Origin: Cristatella mucedo
Taxonomy: Eukaryota; Bryozoa; Phylactolaemata; Cristatellidae
Direction: 5' to 3'
DNA: 64,000 nt
Assembly: GCA_009760855.2 (NCBI GenBank)
Contig: WPIO01000032.1
Location: forward strand, 2,611,001 to 2,675,000
In this document: positions 36,101 to 49,570 of the stretch, in pieces
Layout: every line of letters starts with the position of its first letter
Position numbering within the stretch: position 1 is the stretch's first letter
Program-made: the position numbers and the translations under genes
Notes under the pieces: model-generated
What the model saw: only the letters and a program-made list of their open reading frames with translations
Database searches by the model: none
Told to the model about the DNA's origin: nothing

Positions 36101-39100
36101 ACTAGCATGTCTCTAGCAGCCTCTGCACGAAATCTGTTTGCCCTCTTCGAAAAGGACTCTTTGCTAGATTAGGCTCCGTTCCATTGTCAAATTTGCCTAC
36201 TTTTACCACAGTAGCATTGTGAAAGGCCTCATCAAGATATGAGCGCGGCTTTCGAGCTGGTCTATCCATTCGTGATATCCTGACTACACCTACAGGGGTA
36301 CGTAAATCTCCACTTGCACATGTCCCTGCTGTGCAAGCAAGTGTTCCCAATATGAGCGAAACTCAGTAGCCAGACACAAGCCATTTCTCACCTGTGTGCA
36401 CTGGCTCCCCATCAAGCAGCCTACCGAGCTCAGGATTCCACCACTCACCTTTAGGCTTTGAAATTCTCCAGCTCCAGCATACCTATATAAATTTATTTTA
36501 AATTAGGTCTCTTGTTCGAACACATGCTCTTCTGACTTGAGTTGTTTGGTTATACGCCTATAAAACTTCAATTCTCCCAGATACAAATACCTTAATTTAC
36601 AACTTAGATGGTCAGAGTCTGGAACTCACTACAGACTTTCATCTCGTCGCCACCTCATTTCACTGCATTGGAAATAAAGCTAATAACCTATCTTGTCCTC
36701 GCAGTCTTTGCTCCATCAGAGTGAGTTATTTGTGCGTTTTAGTTTCTGAAACTGTGCACACTGTGAATAAGGGTAGGATGATGCATTTCTGTACAATGCC
36801 TGTGTGATCAAGCCTTTTTCCGTGGGCTTTGAGTGCTTACCTGTGCAAGATTTAGTGAATGATACTAACTATGTGCTTTACTAACTAGCAACACTGAGCA
36901 TCTACTATTGTCTTTTTGTCTGATCGTCAAAGCATGACACTTGTGTGCGTTTACCTGCTTATGTTTTTATGCCTATGAATGTAGATGTTCAGCTGAGTGT
37001 TTAAGGTGCACGCCCCGACCAAAGGTCTGGCCGAGCTCGTGGCCTTGATCCCCATAGCACATGTGAAGTGCTTGAATAGGGATATTAAGTTGTGTTATGG
37101 CGCTATAAAAATGAATATAATTATCACGGTCTCTCTTTTATCAAGATTGTTACCTCCAGGTAGTGTAATTATTTTAATTTCCTGGGCGGCTAGTGGTTTT
37201 ATTTTAATAGATGACATTTAGAGCAAAGTTTAGTGCATTTTAGCCAGTGCTAACAGTGGAGATGACATTTTTATAGCTTCCTAGGAGAACCAACTGTCTT
37301 TCTAGGCACTTCACATTTGCTGCAAATTGATCGTGTCACTTAGTAATAAAGTTCAGTCAGTCTCAGCACGCATAAGCACGCAAAAGGCAACTCATCTGGA
37401 CCTATCAAAGTTTGTGAGGAATTGGTAATTTTCTACCTTCCTCTAAGCTTTTTTCAAGTCAGGAGATGTCGAGACGTCTGCTGAGAGGGAATTCCGCCTT
37501 TAGGAGTATACTGACTGAAGGGATGGTCTCTATTGGCATTGAGATTGTTTAGAGTTCCTGCGTTGCCTGCGGAGGAGTGAGCGCAACTTGCAAGGTCAGA
37601 TGTTTTGACTTAGGATTTTACCCTGCCTGCCACCTCCCGTGCCAGTTTCTATGATGCGGAGGTGGCTTAGTTTCCTGGTCAGGTTCTGTCTTCTCAGTAA
37701 GTGGCATACCATCAGGCTTAAGGATGTAGGAACAAGACACGAGGTTCAGGAGATGTTCTTTCCTAAGCCCGCTCGCTGCTTATTTAATTTATCATTCTAA
37801 ACCTTCCACCATATTTGCCGGTCTAGGGCGCAATTAAAGCATGCGGCAAGAAACTCGAAAGCTCTGGAAAGCAGAAAACTTTATGCTACAGACGTTTGTC
37901 TCTTTGCCTTTGGCCATGGTAGTGCCAGTTCGGTATATGTGCTAGCATTTAAGTTTGGCCGGTGTTCGTCAATTAATTACACGGTATTTATCTCACTGAA
38001 CGACTAAATCTTGTGGTGCGATTGCATCAGTTGTGCAATTGCTTCCATATTTTGCATCACCTGTTAACAGGAAACCTATACCCAGTTGCATGTATAAACA
38101 GCAATTAATAAATAGCCAGAAGTATAAACTGCATACCAAAACACAAGTATGAAATACAGCTTAAGAAAGGGAAAACCTACAATTTACTGAATTCCTTGGT
38201 TGTCTCATGCTGCTTCTTGTGATACAGGCTACCTTGTTCGTGTGGATTAGTATCCTTTATTTATTTATTGCGGGAGCTAATGAAAACATTCTGCCAATAG
38301 TTTGACCATCTATTCCTTCTCTACGATTAACCTACGAACGAGCAGAGCCCTTGTAAAATATAAAGCTGCTGACATCAGCCCTCTGAAGCCAAGTCTCATC
38401 AATCGCATTTTAACTTCTGTATCAATTCAGCAGCATAAGACCTGGATTTTGGAATTAGTGCATATTTTTGTTCAGTCACTTATTAAGTAAGGCGGATTTT
38501 GTGAACATTAAGCAATTCAAATTTATTTGTCAACCTGTACCTATTAGCAGCCATGGTGGCACCGTCTGCTGTATAGGTAGTCAAGGTAGCACCATTGGCC
38601 GATTCATTTTTTGATGATTTAAATAATGTAGACTTCAAGAATCTACATTACATTCAACCAAATTAATTTTACCTGAAACTAATCCTGACTCGAAAGTAAA
38701 AGGCAGAAGCCGCCGAAATCAGCCTACTGGAGAAGACTATGATGACACTGGAGGTAAGAATAGCTAGCCTTTGACTTTAAAAGTTGTACTTTGTTAGTGG
38801 TTTGCCAGCCTCTGCCTTATAGCTTTCAATTCAACTGTGAGAACTTGCGGTAAAATGGCAGCTCAAAGTCAGTCTTCTTTTACACGCTGCCGCAGAACGT
38901 CAGCAATCAATGAGAATGCTAAATAACATTAGCTCGTAAGAAATGCTGATGTCTCGGTCAAGTGCATGGCTTACTTGGCTTCGGCTGTGCCCCCATCTAT
39001 AGTTCATCGGACGGTGGATTGCACTGCCACCCTAGCAAGTTAGACCACGTCCCAGCATACGCTACTGGTCAGGCATGGCTAGTGAGGCATGCCGTGTTAT

Positions 39101-42100
39101 ATATTCATCAGCATTGATCGTTAAGTAGACAAGGAAGGTACTGTAAAGAAATGTATCTCTGTCTGCAACACTAGAAAATAATAATAATGATAATAATAAT
39201 ATTTCACTTGATAAAGCGCCCTCAGAGAACTTAATCTCTCTCTAGGCGCTTTACATTTGCTGCAAAGGGAAATGCAATTCAATGGTAAGTGAAATCATGC
39301 TTGATAAGCAAACAAAATAAATAACATGGTTAGGTGTGACATGCACAGGGCCAGCATGCAAATGTGGTTGGTGACAGCATGCACAGTGTCAGCACGCATA
39401 AGCACGTGATGGACGAATCATAGCGACCCACTAAATGCTGTCCTAAATAGGTGTGTTCTTAAGTTCCTTTTAAATGTGGTCAGGTCAGGGGATGTTCTGA
39501 CGCAGGTCGGGAGGGAGTTCCAGGCTTTGGGAGCATACGAACTATCTCGCACGGTCTCCAAAGGATTTAAGGTTTGTACGAGGTATTTGTAGACTGTTGG
39601 ATTCCGAAAAGCGGGTGGTACGATGCTTGGCCTGATGGGGGAGTATGTCAGAGAGATAGGCTGGAGCCATAGAATGAAGGGACCTAAAAGTGAGCGACAA
39701 AACCTTGAAGTCAATCCGTTGCTTGACTGGTAGCCAGTGCAGGTCGGCGAAAAGTGAAGTAATGTGGCAACTGCGACGCTCACGGCAGACAAGTCTAGCT
39801 GCCGAGTTTTGCACCAGCTGCAATCGCCTGATCGCACATGCTGGTAGGCCAGTAAGCAGTGAGTTGCAGAAGTCGAGGCGGGATGTCACGAATGCATGGA
39901 CCAACTTAGACGTGGTATCCTTATCTAAACAAACCCGAAGTTTAGCAATGTTATGAAGCTGAAAATAGGCGGATTTGACTGTGGAGCTGATATGGTCGTC
40001 TAACGAGAGGTCGCTTTGGAATATGACACCTAGATTTCGAGCTGATTCAACTGGAGATATGCTGGCAGAGCCAATTTTGAGAGTCAGCCTTTCCAATCTC
40101 TGAATCACACTGGGTTTGCCCATAACTGGTAAGTTAGTTTTATCATCGTTTAGTTTTAGAAAATTTGCTGCCATCCATGTGCGGATGTCATCAATGCATG
40201 CAGCAAGTGAGGTGAGAGAATTTGAGGTGCTCGAAGGCTGGGAGGGATCAAAGCAAAGGTACAACTGAGTGTCATCCGCATAGAAGTGAAAGCCTAGATT
40301 ATGCTTGTCAATCACATCAGCAAGAGGCAGAGTAGAAACCGTGAAAAGAACCGGACCTAGCACTGAGCCCTGAGGTACTCCATATTTTAGAGGTACTTCA
40401 GATGATCTTTGTCCATTCACGTCAATACTCTGGAGTCTCCCACTGAGATATGACCTGAAACACTGCAGAGCAGTGCCAGTGATGCCCAGGCGAGATGAAA
40501 GGCGCTCTAGAAGAACTTTGTGATCGATGGTATCAAAAGCTGCCGAAAGATTGAGCAAAACAAGCAGAGAGTTATAAGCATCAGTTAAAACAAGCAGAGT
40601 TATGACATCTACTCATCGTGTCTCACTCATTTATCAAGGTTTAGGATTTTTGAGATTGCTACTTCTTTGTCAAGATCAATAGTCTCTGAAGTAGATGAGG
40701 AGAAGGAGCACATAAAATCGTTTGATCTTCACAGCCTCCTAAGCAGAAGAACCTTTGCTTCCACCAACCAGCTAGTTAAGGAACATTACCTGCTTGCAGC
40801 TAGTTAAGGAACACTGCCTGTTGCATGATTCGAACACACGATCGTGGTGGTGGGAGGCTACTACCTAAGCGCTTGACCAAGATCTAGTGGTGAAGCAAAC
40901 GTTCGGGTGACTCCACAGCCCCATTTTGTAAAAGTGCCTTAGCTGCCCCCACCCTGCTAGCAGTGGGCAATAGTGAGTTCTCTGCATCAAGGCTCCAACT
41001 TACGTCAGGGTTTCGGAAAGTGTGCATGCCTAATCTCTAAGCTTATTCGCGAACAGGGATATTATCACTGTTGGCAATTATTATCAAAGTCATTCAAAAT
41101 CGACATCTGTGGCGGTGCACCTTTGACCGTCTTCCCTTTGCTTGTGCTCGCCGTCTTAAGTTGTAGTCTTACTTTAGCACTAAGGTAGCGTATCTGGTGG
41201 TCCATGTTGTTCATAGTAGATAGTTACAATGGCTGTTGTCAAGGCCAATGTGGGCAAAGCTGCAAATTATCTAAGCAAAACTCCTAGCGATGTTTATAAG
41301 GTGTAGGTAAAAGTTGCAAGACTGGCAGGAATTATCCTCCAACTACCACCTATGATGCTGCTAAAGCTCCTTCTTTTTAGTTACTAGACATGCGCCCGTT
41401 TAGTGGCACGTTGAAATACGTCTGGGCCGTAGATCTCGTTGTTAGCCTCATTCAAAGCTCCTATCTCAACGAACGTTCGTAATCCTGATTATCAATCGAC
41501 TCACGCCTACTCAGAGGTATACAGATCGATTATTCACCCAGTGGGCTTAATTGCTTCAGTTGCCAGCAGAGACTAGCTCTCATGAGATCTGCATCATCTC
41601 GTTGACTGACTACCTTTATTTTAACTGACTGTTGTAAATTAAAAGCATTTTCTCCTCCAATCACGTTGTTTTGTTTAATCTGACACGAGGGTAAATTTTT
41701 TCCGACGAGCGGTCGGGCTTCAAAATCAAAAGCTTTATCAACACCCAATACAATTCATCATAATCCATGTAGCGCCAGCCATGTTAGTTCTAATTTTCCG
41801 TTGCACACAGCCGCAGCTCTGGCACTAACCACTCTCGCAGCAAGAAGTTCTCGCTTCCGTTTGATTTTGGTGAGCACCCTGAATTGATCGGACTTGTTGT
41901 CACTTACAAAGCTGCATGGGGACCCTCATAGGTAGCATCAAGATACAGCAGATACTCAATTGGCCCCCAAAACTGTCAACAGATCCAACCTATTTAGTCC
42001 TGTGTACCTCTTTAAGTGCCCTCTGAGGCGCTACGTCTTAAGGTCGTCTAGAAACCCTGAGCTTTAAAGTAATCATTTTGTGGTTTCTATTTGCTCCGCG

Positions 42101-45100
42101 TTTTAACTTTTCTGTATGCGATCGTGGAAATATGTACTGATAATCTAAGATGCATCTTTCAGATTTATTAGTCTTCCGTCCGTTACTATTATCTTTCGCG
42201 AGCCGTTTAGCTTAGTGCTGCTATTGCCATCATCTTCCAGCGTGATATTCCCTGGGGCGAATACAGTATTCTTCCTGCTTCCTGGGTACACATGAGGTGC
42301 TTGTTTACGGTTCCTGATGAGACCTTCGAGAGGGCGTAAAAGCTTCGGTTGGTGCAGGACAGGTACGGAGGCTCAGGTCTGGTTTGCACTTCTCACAGTT
42401 CTCGGTCGTGCTTTTCGGCGTAGTCACCCGCAGAAAGAACCGGTACTATACCTCTGTCATCTCTTACGGTTGTAACGTGCGTTTGCATTTCTTTGTATCT
42501 TCTATGGCGTTTGACAGTTAAACGCCAAACATATCCCTGCGAACCAAACACAACTAGTTTCCACTAACGTCATAATTCACCAGCTATAAAAAGATAACTA
42601 CACATGTAAATATATATATATATATGGAATAGGATATCACTTCTATGCCGACGATACTCAGTTGTATTTGTCATTCAAACCGTCGGAATCTGCTGCAGCA
42701 ACTGAGAAAACGAATGCTTGCCATGCCGATATTCGATCCTGGATGTCTGAAAACTTCCTGAAATTAAATGATGATAAAACCGAACTGCTGCTCATAGGAC
42801 ACCCTAAGCGTGTGGCTGGATTAAAAGGCTTTGCTGTTCTAATGGGTGATGCTATTGTGCGACCTTCACCACGTGCTCCTAATCTAGGTGTCGTGTTCGA
42901 CAGCTGCCTCAATTTCAAAAGCTTCATTCAGAAGACTGCCTCTACAGCTAGCCATCACATCCGATCCTTATCCAAGATTAGGAGCTGTCTCCCACAGTGG
43001 CTTTTAAAAAATTTAACGAGCTCTTTAGTTCTGTCTCGGCTTGGTTATTGTAATTCACTTTTGGCTGGGCTGCCAAAGAAAGCTATTATGCCACTACAGC
43101 GGACTATGATTATGGCTGCAAGGCTGGTCTTCAAGTCCCAGCGGTTTGTGCACGTGTCTCCTTTGCTAAAAGAGCTAGGATGGTTGCCGGTTGAGCAAAG
43201 GATACAGAGCAAAGTTCTTACGCTGACCCACAAGGCCCGCCACGGCTTGGCTCCTTCGTATCTAGCTGAACTGCTGCATCAGTTTCAGTCTGTTCGTGCC
43301 CTCAGGTCCTGTGTGGACAATAAATTAGCTGTCCCATTCCTCCACTTAAAGACAGTTGGCGACAGAAGCTTGAGCTCTGCAGGTCCTAGACTGTGGAATT
43401 CGCTTCCACAATTCTTACGCACCGACAACTACTCTCCTACTGCCGACTATGGCGCATTATTTTCAGTGGTCCTGAGCTGCTACTTCTATTCTACTCACTA
43501 CCTCAACTGCTCTCCTGACTCTGCTATGCTTCCCGCTTTCTCTTTGTTGCGTGAGACGAAGTCTGTTGGCTACCGAATGCGTACCGAAAGCCGCTTAGGC
43601 TGTGAGTGCGAGATACAAAACTCTCCTGCGTAACACCCACGTGGTCTTTATGACTTTGTGGAGTTTAACCAGGCGTTATGCTAGATATCTGTCTATGCTG
43701 CACTCAAAGCGGGGCGTCTTTCAGTTTGTATGCGGCTGCCAGCAGAGTTTTGCTATTACACTGAAGATGCAGTGAGAAGAGCTAAGCAGGGCTTATCTTG
43801 AAAGTAGCACTACCAGACGGATGGAAAGAATGCGGCTGACCTGACAGAATTGAAAAGATATTGCTGCGAAAGAACGGTGGAAATAAGCCCTATTGTCAAG
43901 GATGCGCACAGTAAAAGCTGCTTTTTATTTGCAACCTTGGGGTGAAAGAACGGTGCAGCTAATTGATTGCAGTAAGCGAGCATGATGTTACCAGCTGAAC
44001 CCGTGCAGTAGCTCAGCTAGATGCTCATGAGTCAAGCCATGCCAGGCCTTGCAGAACGCAATTTGAATATGGCTCAGCTGCTGCAATTGACTGTAGAGAG
44101 AAAGAAGAATTGTCAGTCTACAAAGTTATTTGTCTATTTCAGATATGATGCTGCTAGTTGAAGGCTGCGATAAGGCAATATATAGGGTTATTTTGAATAC
44201 CAGGTGATAAAACTATTATTCAACAATGCTCTTTCACACTTTGCATTTACTTTTGGCATCATTAGCTTCCGTTCACGGAACTGTCTCCGACCACCGGAGG
44301 CCACATGGATAATCTATTAATATGCATTATTGTCAATTGTCGGATTTGCATTATGTGTCATAGATTTTGGTGCTTAAGCTCGGTGAAACCGGTAGCATAT
44401 TATTTTTTGGACACTCATGTTTTACTTTCCAACCTGGCTTGTGAACTTAACTTATCAACCACTAACATACCTACATCCGAGGCAGACGTCTTCAAGGCCG
44501 AGGTGATAACTGAGGCAGTGCGCTCTTCCCTTTGGGCATGTGGAATCAGTATGGGGCGTCAGTAGACGGTTTAGCTCTTACAACTAATGCAGTAGAGGGG
44601 TGGCATTACGGGCTCCAGGCATTGTTCTTGTGCCATCATCCGAAGATGTGGGAATTTCCTAATAGGGCTTCTCGTGGACCACAGTAAGCAGACTGCCTTG
44701 TTCTTGCAAGGCACCACTTGCCTTCTTGCCCAAGCGAAGAGATCCCGCGAGCTTGCCTAGAACGTTCGACGGGCTGTTGAAGGTTACAGTCGTACCGATG
44801 TTCTAACTTTTCTTCGTGCCATTACATATTTGTCGCGTAGTTAGTTGAGAAGTTACAGTAACATCAAGATCGATTTTATCTAGGTGTAATGAACATCTGT
44901 TGACACTTTTAAGAGAACGAACTGTTATACTACTAATCCTGTGGCATAAATATAAAAATTCTTTAGACAGTCATTAATTCATTCTTAATTGTTCGTATCA
45001 GTTGTATGAATTAAAAATTATGTATTATTCCTATAAATTGACATATAGATTAATTGTCGCATAGGCCAGTTACCACAGACCAGTTGTCGTAGGTCCAATA

Positions 45101-48100
45101 GTCGCACACCAGATGATATATAGATAAATTGTCGTATAGGCCGGTTGGTACAGGCCAATTGTCGTAGGATCAGTAGTCTTAGGTTCAATAGTCACCCAAC
45201 CCACGCCAGGCTAAGTCGTATAACCGTATAATAATACAATTTTCTGAATCCAATCCCTCCCCCGATCGGCCGCCCTCGATGATAGGCTGGCTTCGAAAAA
45301 GTTAGGCCAATTGCCGAATACCCTAGAATTAATTTACATTTCTAGCAGACAGGGGATGGGCAGGTGCATGTGCACATCAGAGCCTCTCTTCAGTCCATTC
45401 CATCGATAAATTGAGTATGACTGTTTGAAATTGAGACTATTCGGCAAAAAACTGTAGTTTACTGCAACTCATAAATAAAACCTCCTGACTACAGATCATG
45501 CAAATTTCCTAAAATACTTTCTTTTGCGCTTGCTTAAAGCTTGTAAACGCATACAACACAGCAGTTTTTCAAAACAACATGGCACAGTATTTCTTGATTT
45601 TAATGACCAAAGCTGTACGACAGTAGCACAGACGTTCTTGAATGAAATTTCTTCCAACGTTTCTCTATGCTTTTCGGCTTCTAGCGCCGAGAATATTCTG
45701 CCGGTATGAAGACCTAAAAAGAGATATGATTAATTTTCTTTTGAATGTGATCTTGTATAAATCTCTTAGGTAAACAGACCGGTCCTCTTGTGACAACTAA
45801 ACCCCGAGATCCTTCCAGCAGAGAGCAATAGCTTGGAATACATTACTAGTCCAAGCTGTGATCAGTAAGCTGAAGAGCTTAGATTTTGACTATTTAGATA
45901 GACATAATCCTAAAACCAAACCACGAGCTATGCGTAGTGAACATCTGTATAAGCAGCAGACGCTTCCGCTCCTTTTCTGTCTTCGTGACCTACCCACCAT
46001 GTGGGGCAATATAATAGCACATTTCGGGCACTGGACTCGAGAATTTGTAAGATTCGAAATCTCTGTAAAATTTTTCTTTTTGTAATATAGATGTAGTGAT
46101 GTACATATTTAATGCCAGTCCCAGAAAAATTAGTAAGACATGATATGGCCATTAAGATGAATTAAGGAGGAAAGGAGTTTTACTTAGCAAGGTTCGCCAC
46201 CAGGTTTGACGCATTACGATTGTTCGCTAAAACCTGCAGTCGACTAGAATGGTTAGAAGAGTAATCCAATTACGTGCACATCCAAGATATTTGTCTAAAG
46301 TTATACTAGTTCTATTACTCTTTATAAAAACTGGCTGAAGTTTCGATCAGACTTATGCGCACTAAAAAGCTTTGAGCTGTAGCTGAGCTAATACGAAAAA
46401 GACCATGGTGTCTCATTGCCCACAAAAGTTGAATTGTTGGCATGTAGAATCTTACTGACCTACACTTTTTGAAAGATTTGAGTACTTACTGTGTTCAAAC
46501 TAGATTATGTTGGAGGCTGGGTTCGAGGTGGATTTTTCAGAAGGAATACTTTAACAGGATCTCACTGCTTAGCCTGACACAACGAGAACGATATCTCACA
46601 ATTAGGTGCTCTAGCTGTGGGTTTGTGCTTGTGGGGTAGGCATAAACGTTCAGTTCCAAGCATAGAATTGAAACAAAGTTACTTCCGGTTGAAAAGCATG
46701 CTAAAGCGAATCCTTATAACAATTTGTTAGTTCTTTCCTGTCTCTTTGTCTCTCATCCTCACAATAAGCCTTTATTAGCTTTGCTCAACTCTTTGCTAGA
46801 AATCATATGGTTCATAAAGTAATGGTTTTACCAGCGCAAGTTTTCATATCCTGTAAGTATAATTTTTATTGCAATAATGACTGAGCATATCACATATCTC
46901 GTATTCCAGGTGCTGATGCTATAACGACAATGGAGAACACAACTTCTGTACGTAATACTGCTTATACAGCTTCTGACACAGCCACTGTCAGCACGATGGT
47001 TGACAGTGCGATAGCAGCCACCAGTAACACAGGTCAGTAGGCACACTATCAGCTTAGCAGTGGTTACCTCAACAACTGGTAGCCTGACTTCCGAAATTAA
47101 GGCAGATCAGCGGACGATAGCTGAGAGACTGGCATCAAACGATACGTTCAACCAAAGCAATGCAACTGTCAACCTCGTGGCAGGTGACACGACGCCTCTC
47201 CTGCTCCGAATGGATTTCTCACTAGATTACCGCACTAGCTCCACTGTGAAGTTTGCCTTATTCCTTCTTCAGACCGCTGCAAGCATTCGGGCCTGCTTAG
47301 ACAAGGCATACTGCAGCAAAGCGGGTCCATACTTTTGGGGGCGCATCTTGATTCCGGCAACTCAGCTCTCCCTGTTGTGATGGCTGCCCAATAAGGTGCT
47401 TGTAGGTGGTGCAAAACTCTGCAACTATGCATTTCTATCTTGGACCTGGCAAGAGCCACGTTGCCACTTCTCATCGTCCTACAATCGATCCCTGTCGAGT
47501 AGTAAGTCGACTTCATGGCTCAGTTATTCACTTTTTCATTCCCTTAAAATGCTACGGCGCCAGCGCCGGCATCGGGAACGCTTCGTAGGCTTCTGATTGT
47601 CACACCGGATCTTTCGACTCGTGCCGGTTAGCTGTACCTCTAATTAGCGGTGACCCTACCTTCAGGTCACTTGCTCCCTAGCCCTAGAGCTCACTCTTAG
47701 CACCAGCGTCTCGCCATATCCAAGACTTTACACCTAATAAAAGCCAACAGCCGACAATTCCTCAGAGAAGTTGTTCCGTCCATGGGTATGTCTTTTTAAT
47801 CCCAATCGTCAATGACCTTAATGAATACGTCACAGTAAGCCAACTAACCAGTGAAATGCTTCCATTTTAGCATATGCAAAGTGCCTAAAAGACATATTTA
47901 GTTCTTTATTGGTGAGATAAAAACAAACATGTGTTAACATTAATTTATTTTTAATATTATTGATATCGTTCGTTGCCAAGTAAGTATATTTTAAGTGACT
48001 TCCATATCTTGGCAGAGGTGTTTGCTATGATCCGATTAAGGTTCAATCTTTGCTTCAAAGTTATTCTCCACAATTGGGCCTTCGTTGTATTTCGTAATGA

Positions 48101-49534
48101 ACGCAGTTTAATAGTTGCTATACCTCTTGTAAAATCTATTGAACCTTGTAGCGACGAGAAAAAATTTACATTTCCCAAAAACTCTAGAGCAGAAGAGAAT
48201 TTTCCGCATCGTCAGTGCCTTTCTATTGGCACCTGCTAATGCTGTAGTCTGTCTTCCGGCACAGCCTTTAATGGTACTCAGGCGCTAAATCAGCCATTTG
48301 CTGCAACTAAAATAGGCTCTTGACTAATTAATGCTCATCCATGTCTATCAGATGTTCATGCAAGGTGGTATTTTGAAACTCGGGCAGATTACGAGATTAA
48401 TAAAAGAGGGCAAGTAGAAAGCCTTTGTAATGCGAAAGATACTTTAGGTAAACCAACTCAATCAACGGCATCTTAGTTATCTTGGTTGATAGACTTGAGA
48501 AATAATTCCCTTAAATCAAAATGTTGTATTGAGATTTTTTCCATAGATGCCTCATTTAGGGAAATCAGTCTTCCTTTGACAGTGCAATTAATCAAACAGC
48601 TACAATTTACAGCAACATTTTTAAATGCTGCGACGTTACAGTGCGACTTCGATTGCTCCTGCTGCAATTCGTAATTATACATCATGAAAGATCTTGGCGC
48701 ATGGTCCGAGCTTAACATATAGCGGCTGGATTACTTTTGCCTCTTTTATACCACAACATGAGCTATCTGTGGGTGCTTAACCTTTAGAAATCTAAAACTC
48801 AGACAAAGTACCAAGCCGAATCTTAATACTTGGTTTTTCTTAAAGTAAAGTGCCAAGTCTAGTTTTCCTGTGCTCGATTGGATGTCCATATGAAAAATCC
48901 TCCCAGATCGAAATGTATTCACGCAGTTGATGTCTCTTTAATAGTTTTATAAGATACAGAATGTCTATTCCTAACCTTCTTTATAGCAAGTTTTCAGACT
49001 TAGAAGAAGTAGTCATAGTCTGAGAAAAACTAACGTTTTATTTTCTTAGCTTAGTAAGTTTAGATATCACGTTGCATCACTCTACAAAATACTACTCTTC
49101 TGGTTTTCTCCCTAAATAACCCTCCTTTTTTCTACGTGAGTAATTTGATAGTAAGAATGTTTGACAGTTTTGCTGGTCTTCATTAAGCATGTATTTCGTA
49201 GTATAATGATAACGACCTCGCAAAGCTCCATAATAATCCAGGCCGTCAAGGCATTAATAGGAAGAAAAATAAAACTACTATGTCTTCAAGACACTGCTAA
49301 GCAGAAAGTTATTTTTTCGTTGATGCATTTCAGTTTTGCTTGTTTAACGGTGCTGCTTTATTGTCGCGCGTCATAGCTTCACAGCGTCCCAGCTGTCTGT
49401 AAATATTGTGTTTTGAAAATGCCTGCCCTCTATTGTTGTCCTTCGAGCCCAGCTCTAGGACCCATAAGCAACCGCTTACACATACGTCTCCAACCCTATT
49501 GTGAAGATTTAAATAAATCCGTATATATAAATAA

Positions 49535-49570
<36 letters not shown>

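Larger units (their letters stand above)
34495..38631 (+). other. gene 2 intron 2, with SINE copies and a degenerate LINE
   Basis: This is a 4.1-kb phase-2 intron. It carries SINE-2 copies (34981-35125, 35438-35542), a SINE-1-like tail (35229-35290), a degenerate LINE-A-like copy (35955-36720), a SINE-1 copy (36995-37130) and a minus-strand LINE-A remnant (37258-37530). Confidence 0.55.
38754..46909 (+). other. gene 2 intron 3 (8.2 kb), rich in LINEs
   Basis: This is a phase-1 intron holding a LINE-A copy (39178-40580), a tRNA-like repeat (40815-40970), LINE-B (42626-43680), a LINE-B relative (43690-44170), a degenerate short repeat (45042-45194) and one candidate exon (45540-45703). Confidence 0.5.

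Noticed and set aside
39690-39956. 88-codon + strand open frame
   Set aside because: It is the antisense shadow of the LINE-A reverse transcriptase on the minus strand.
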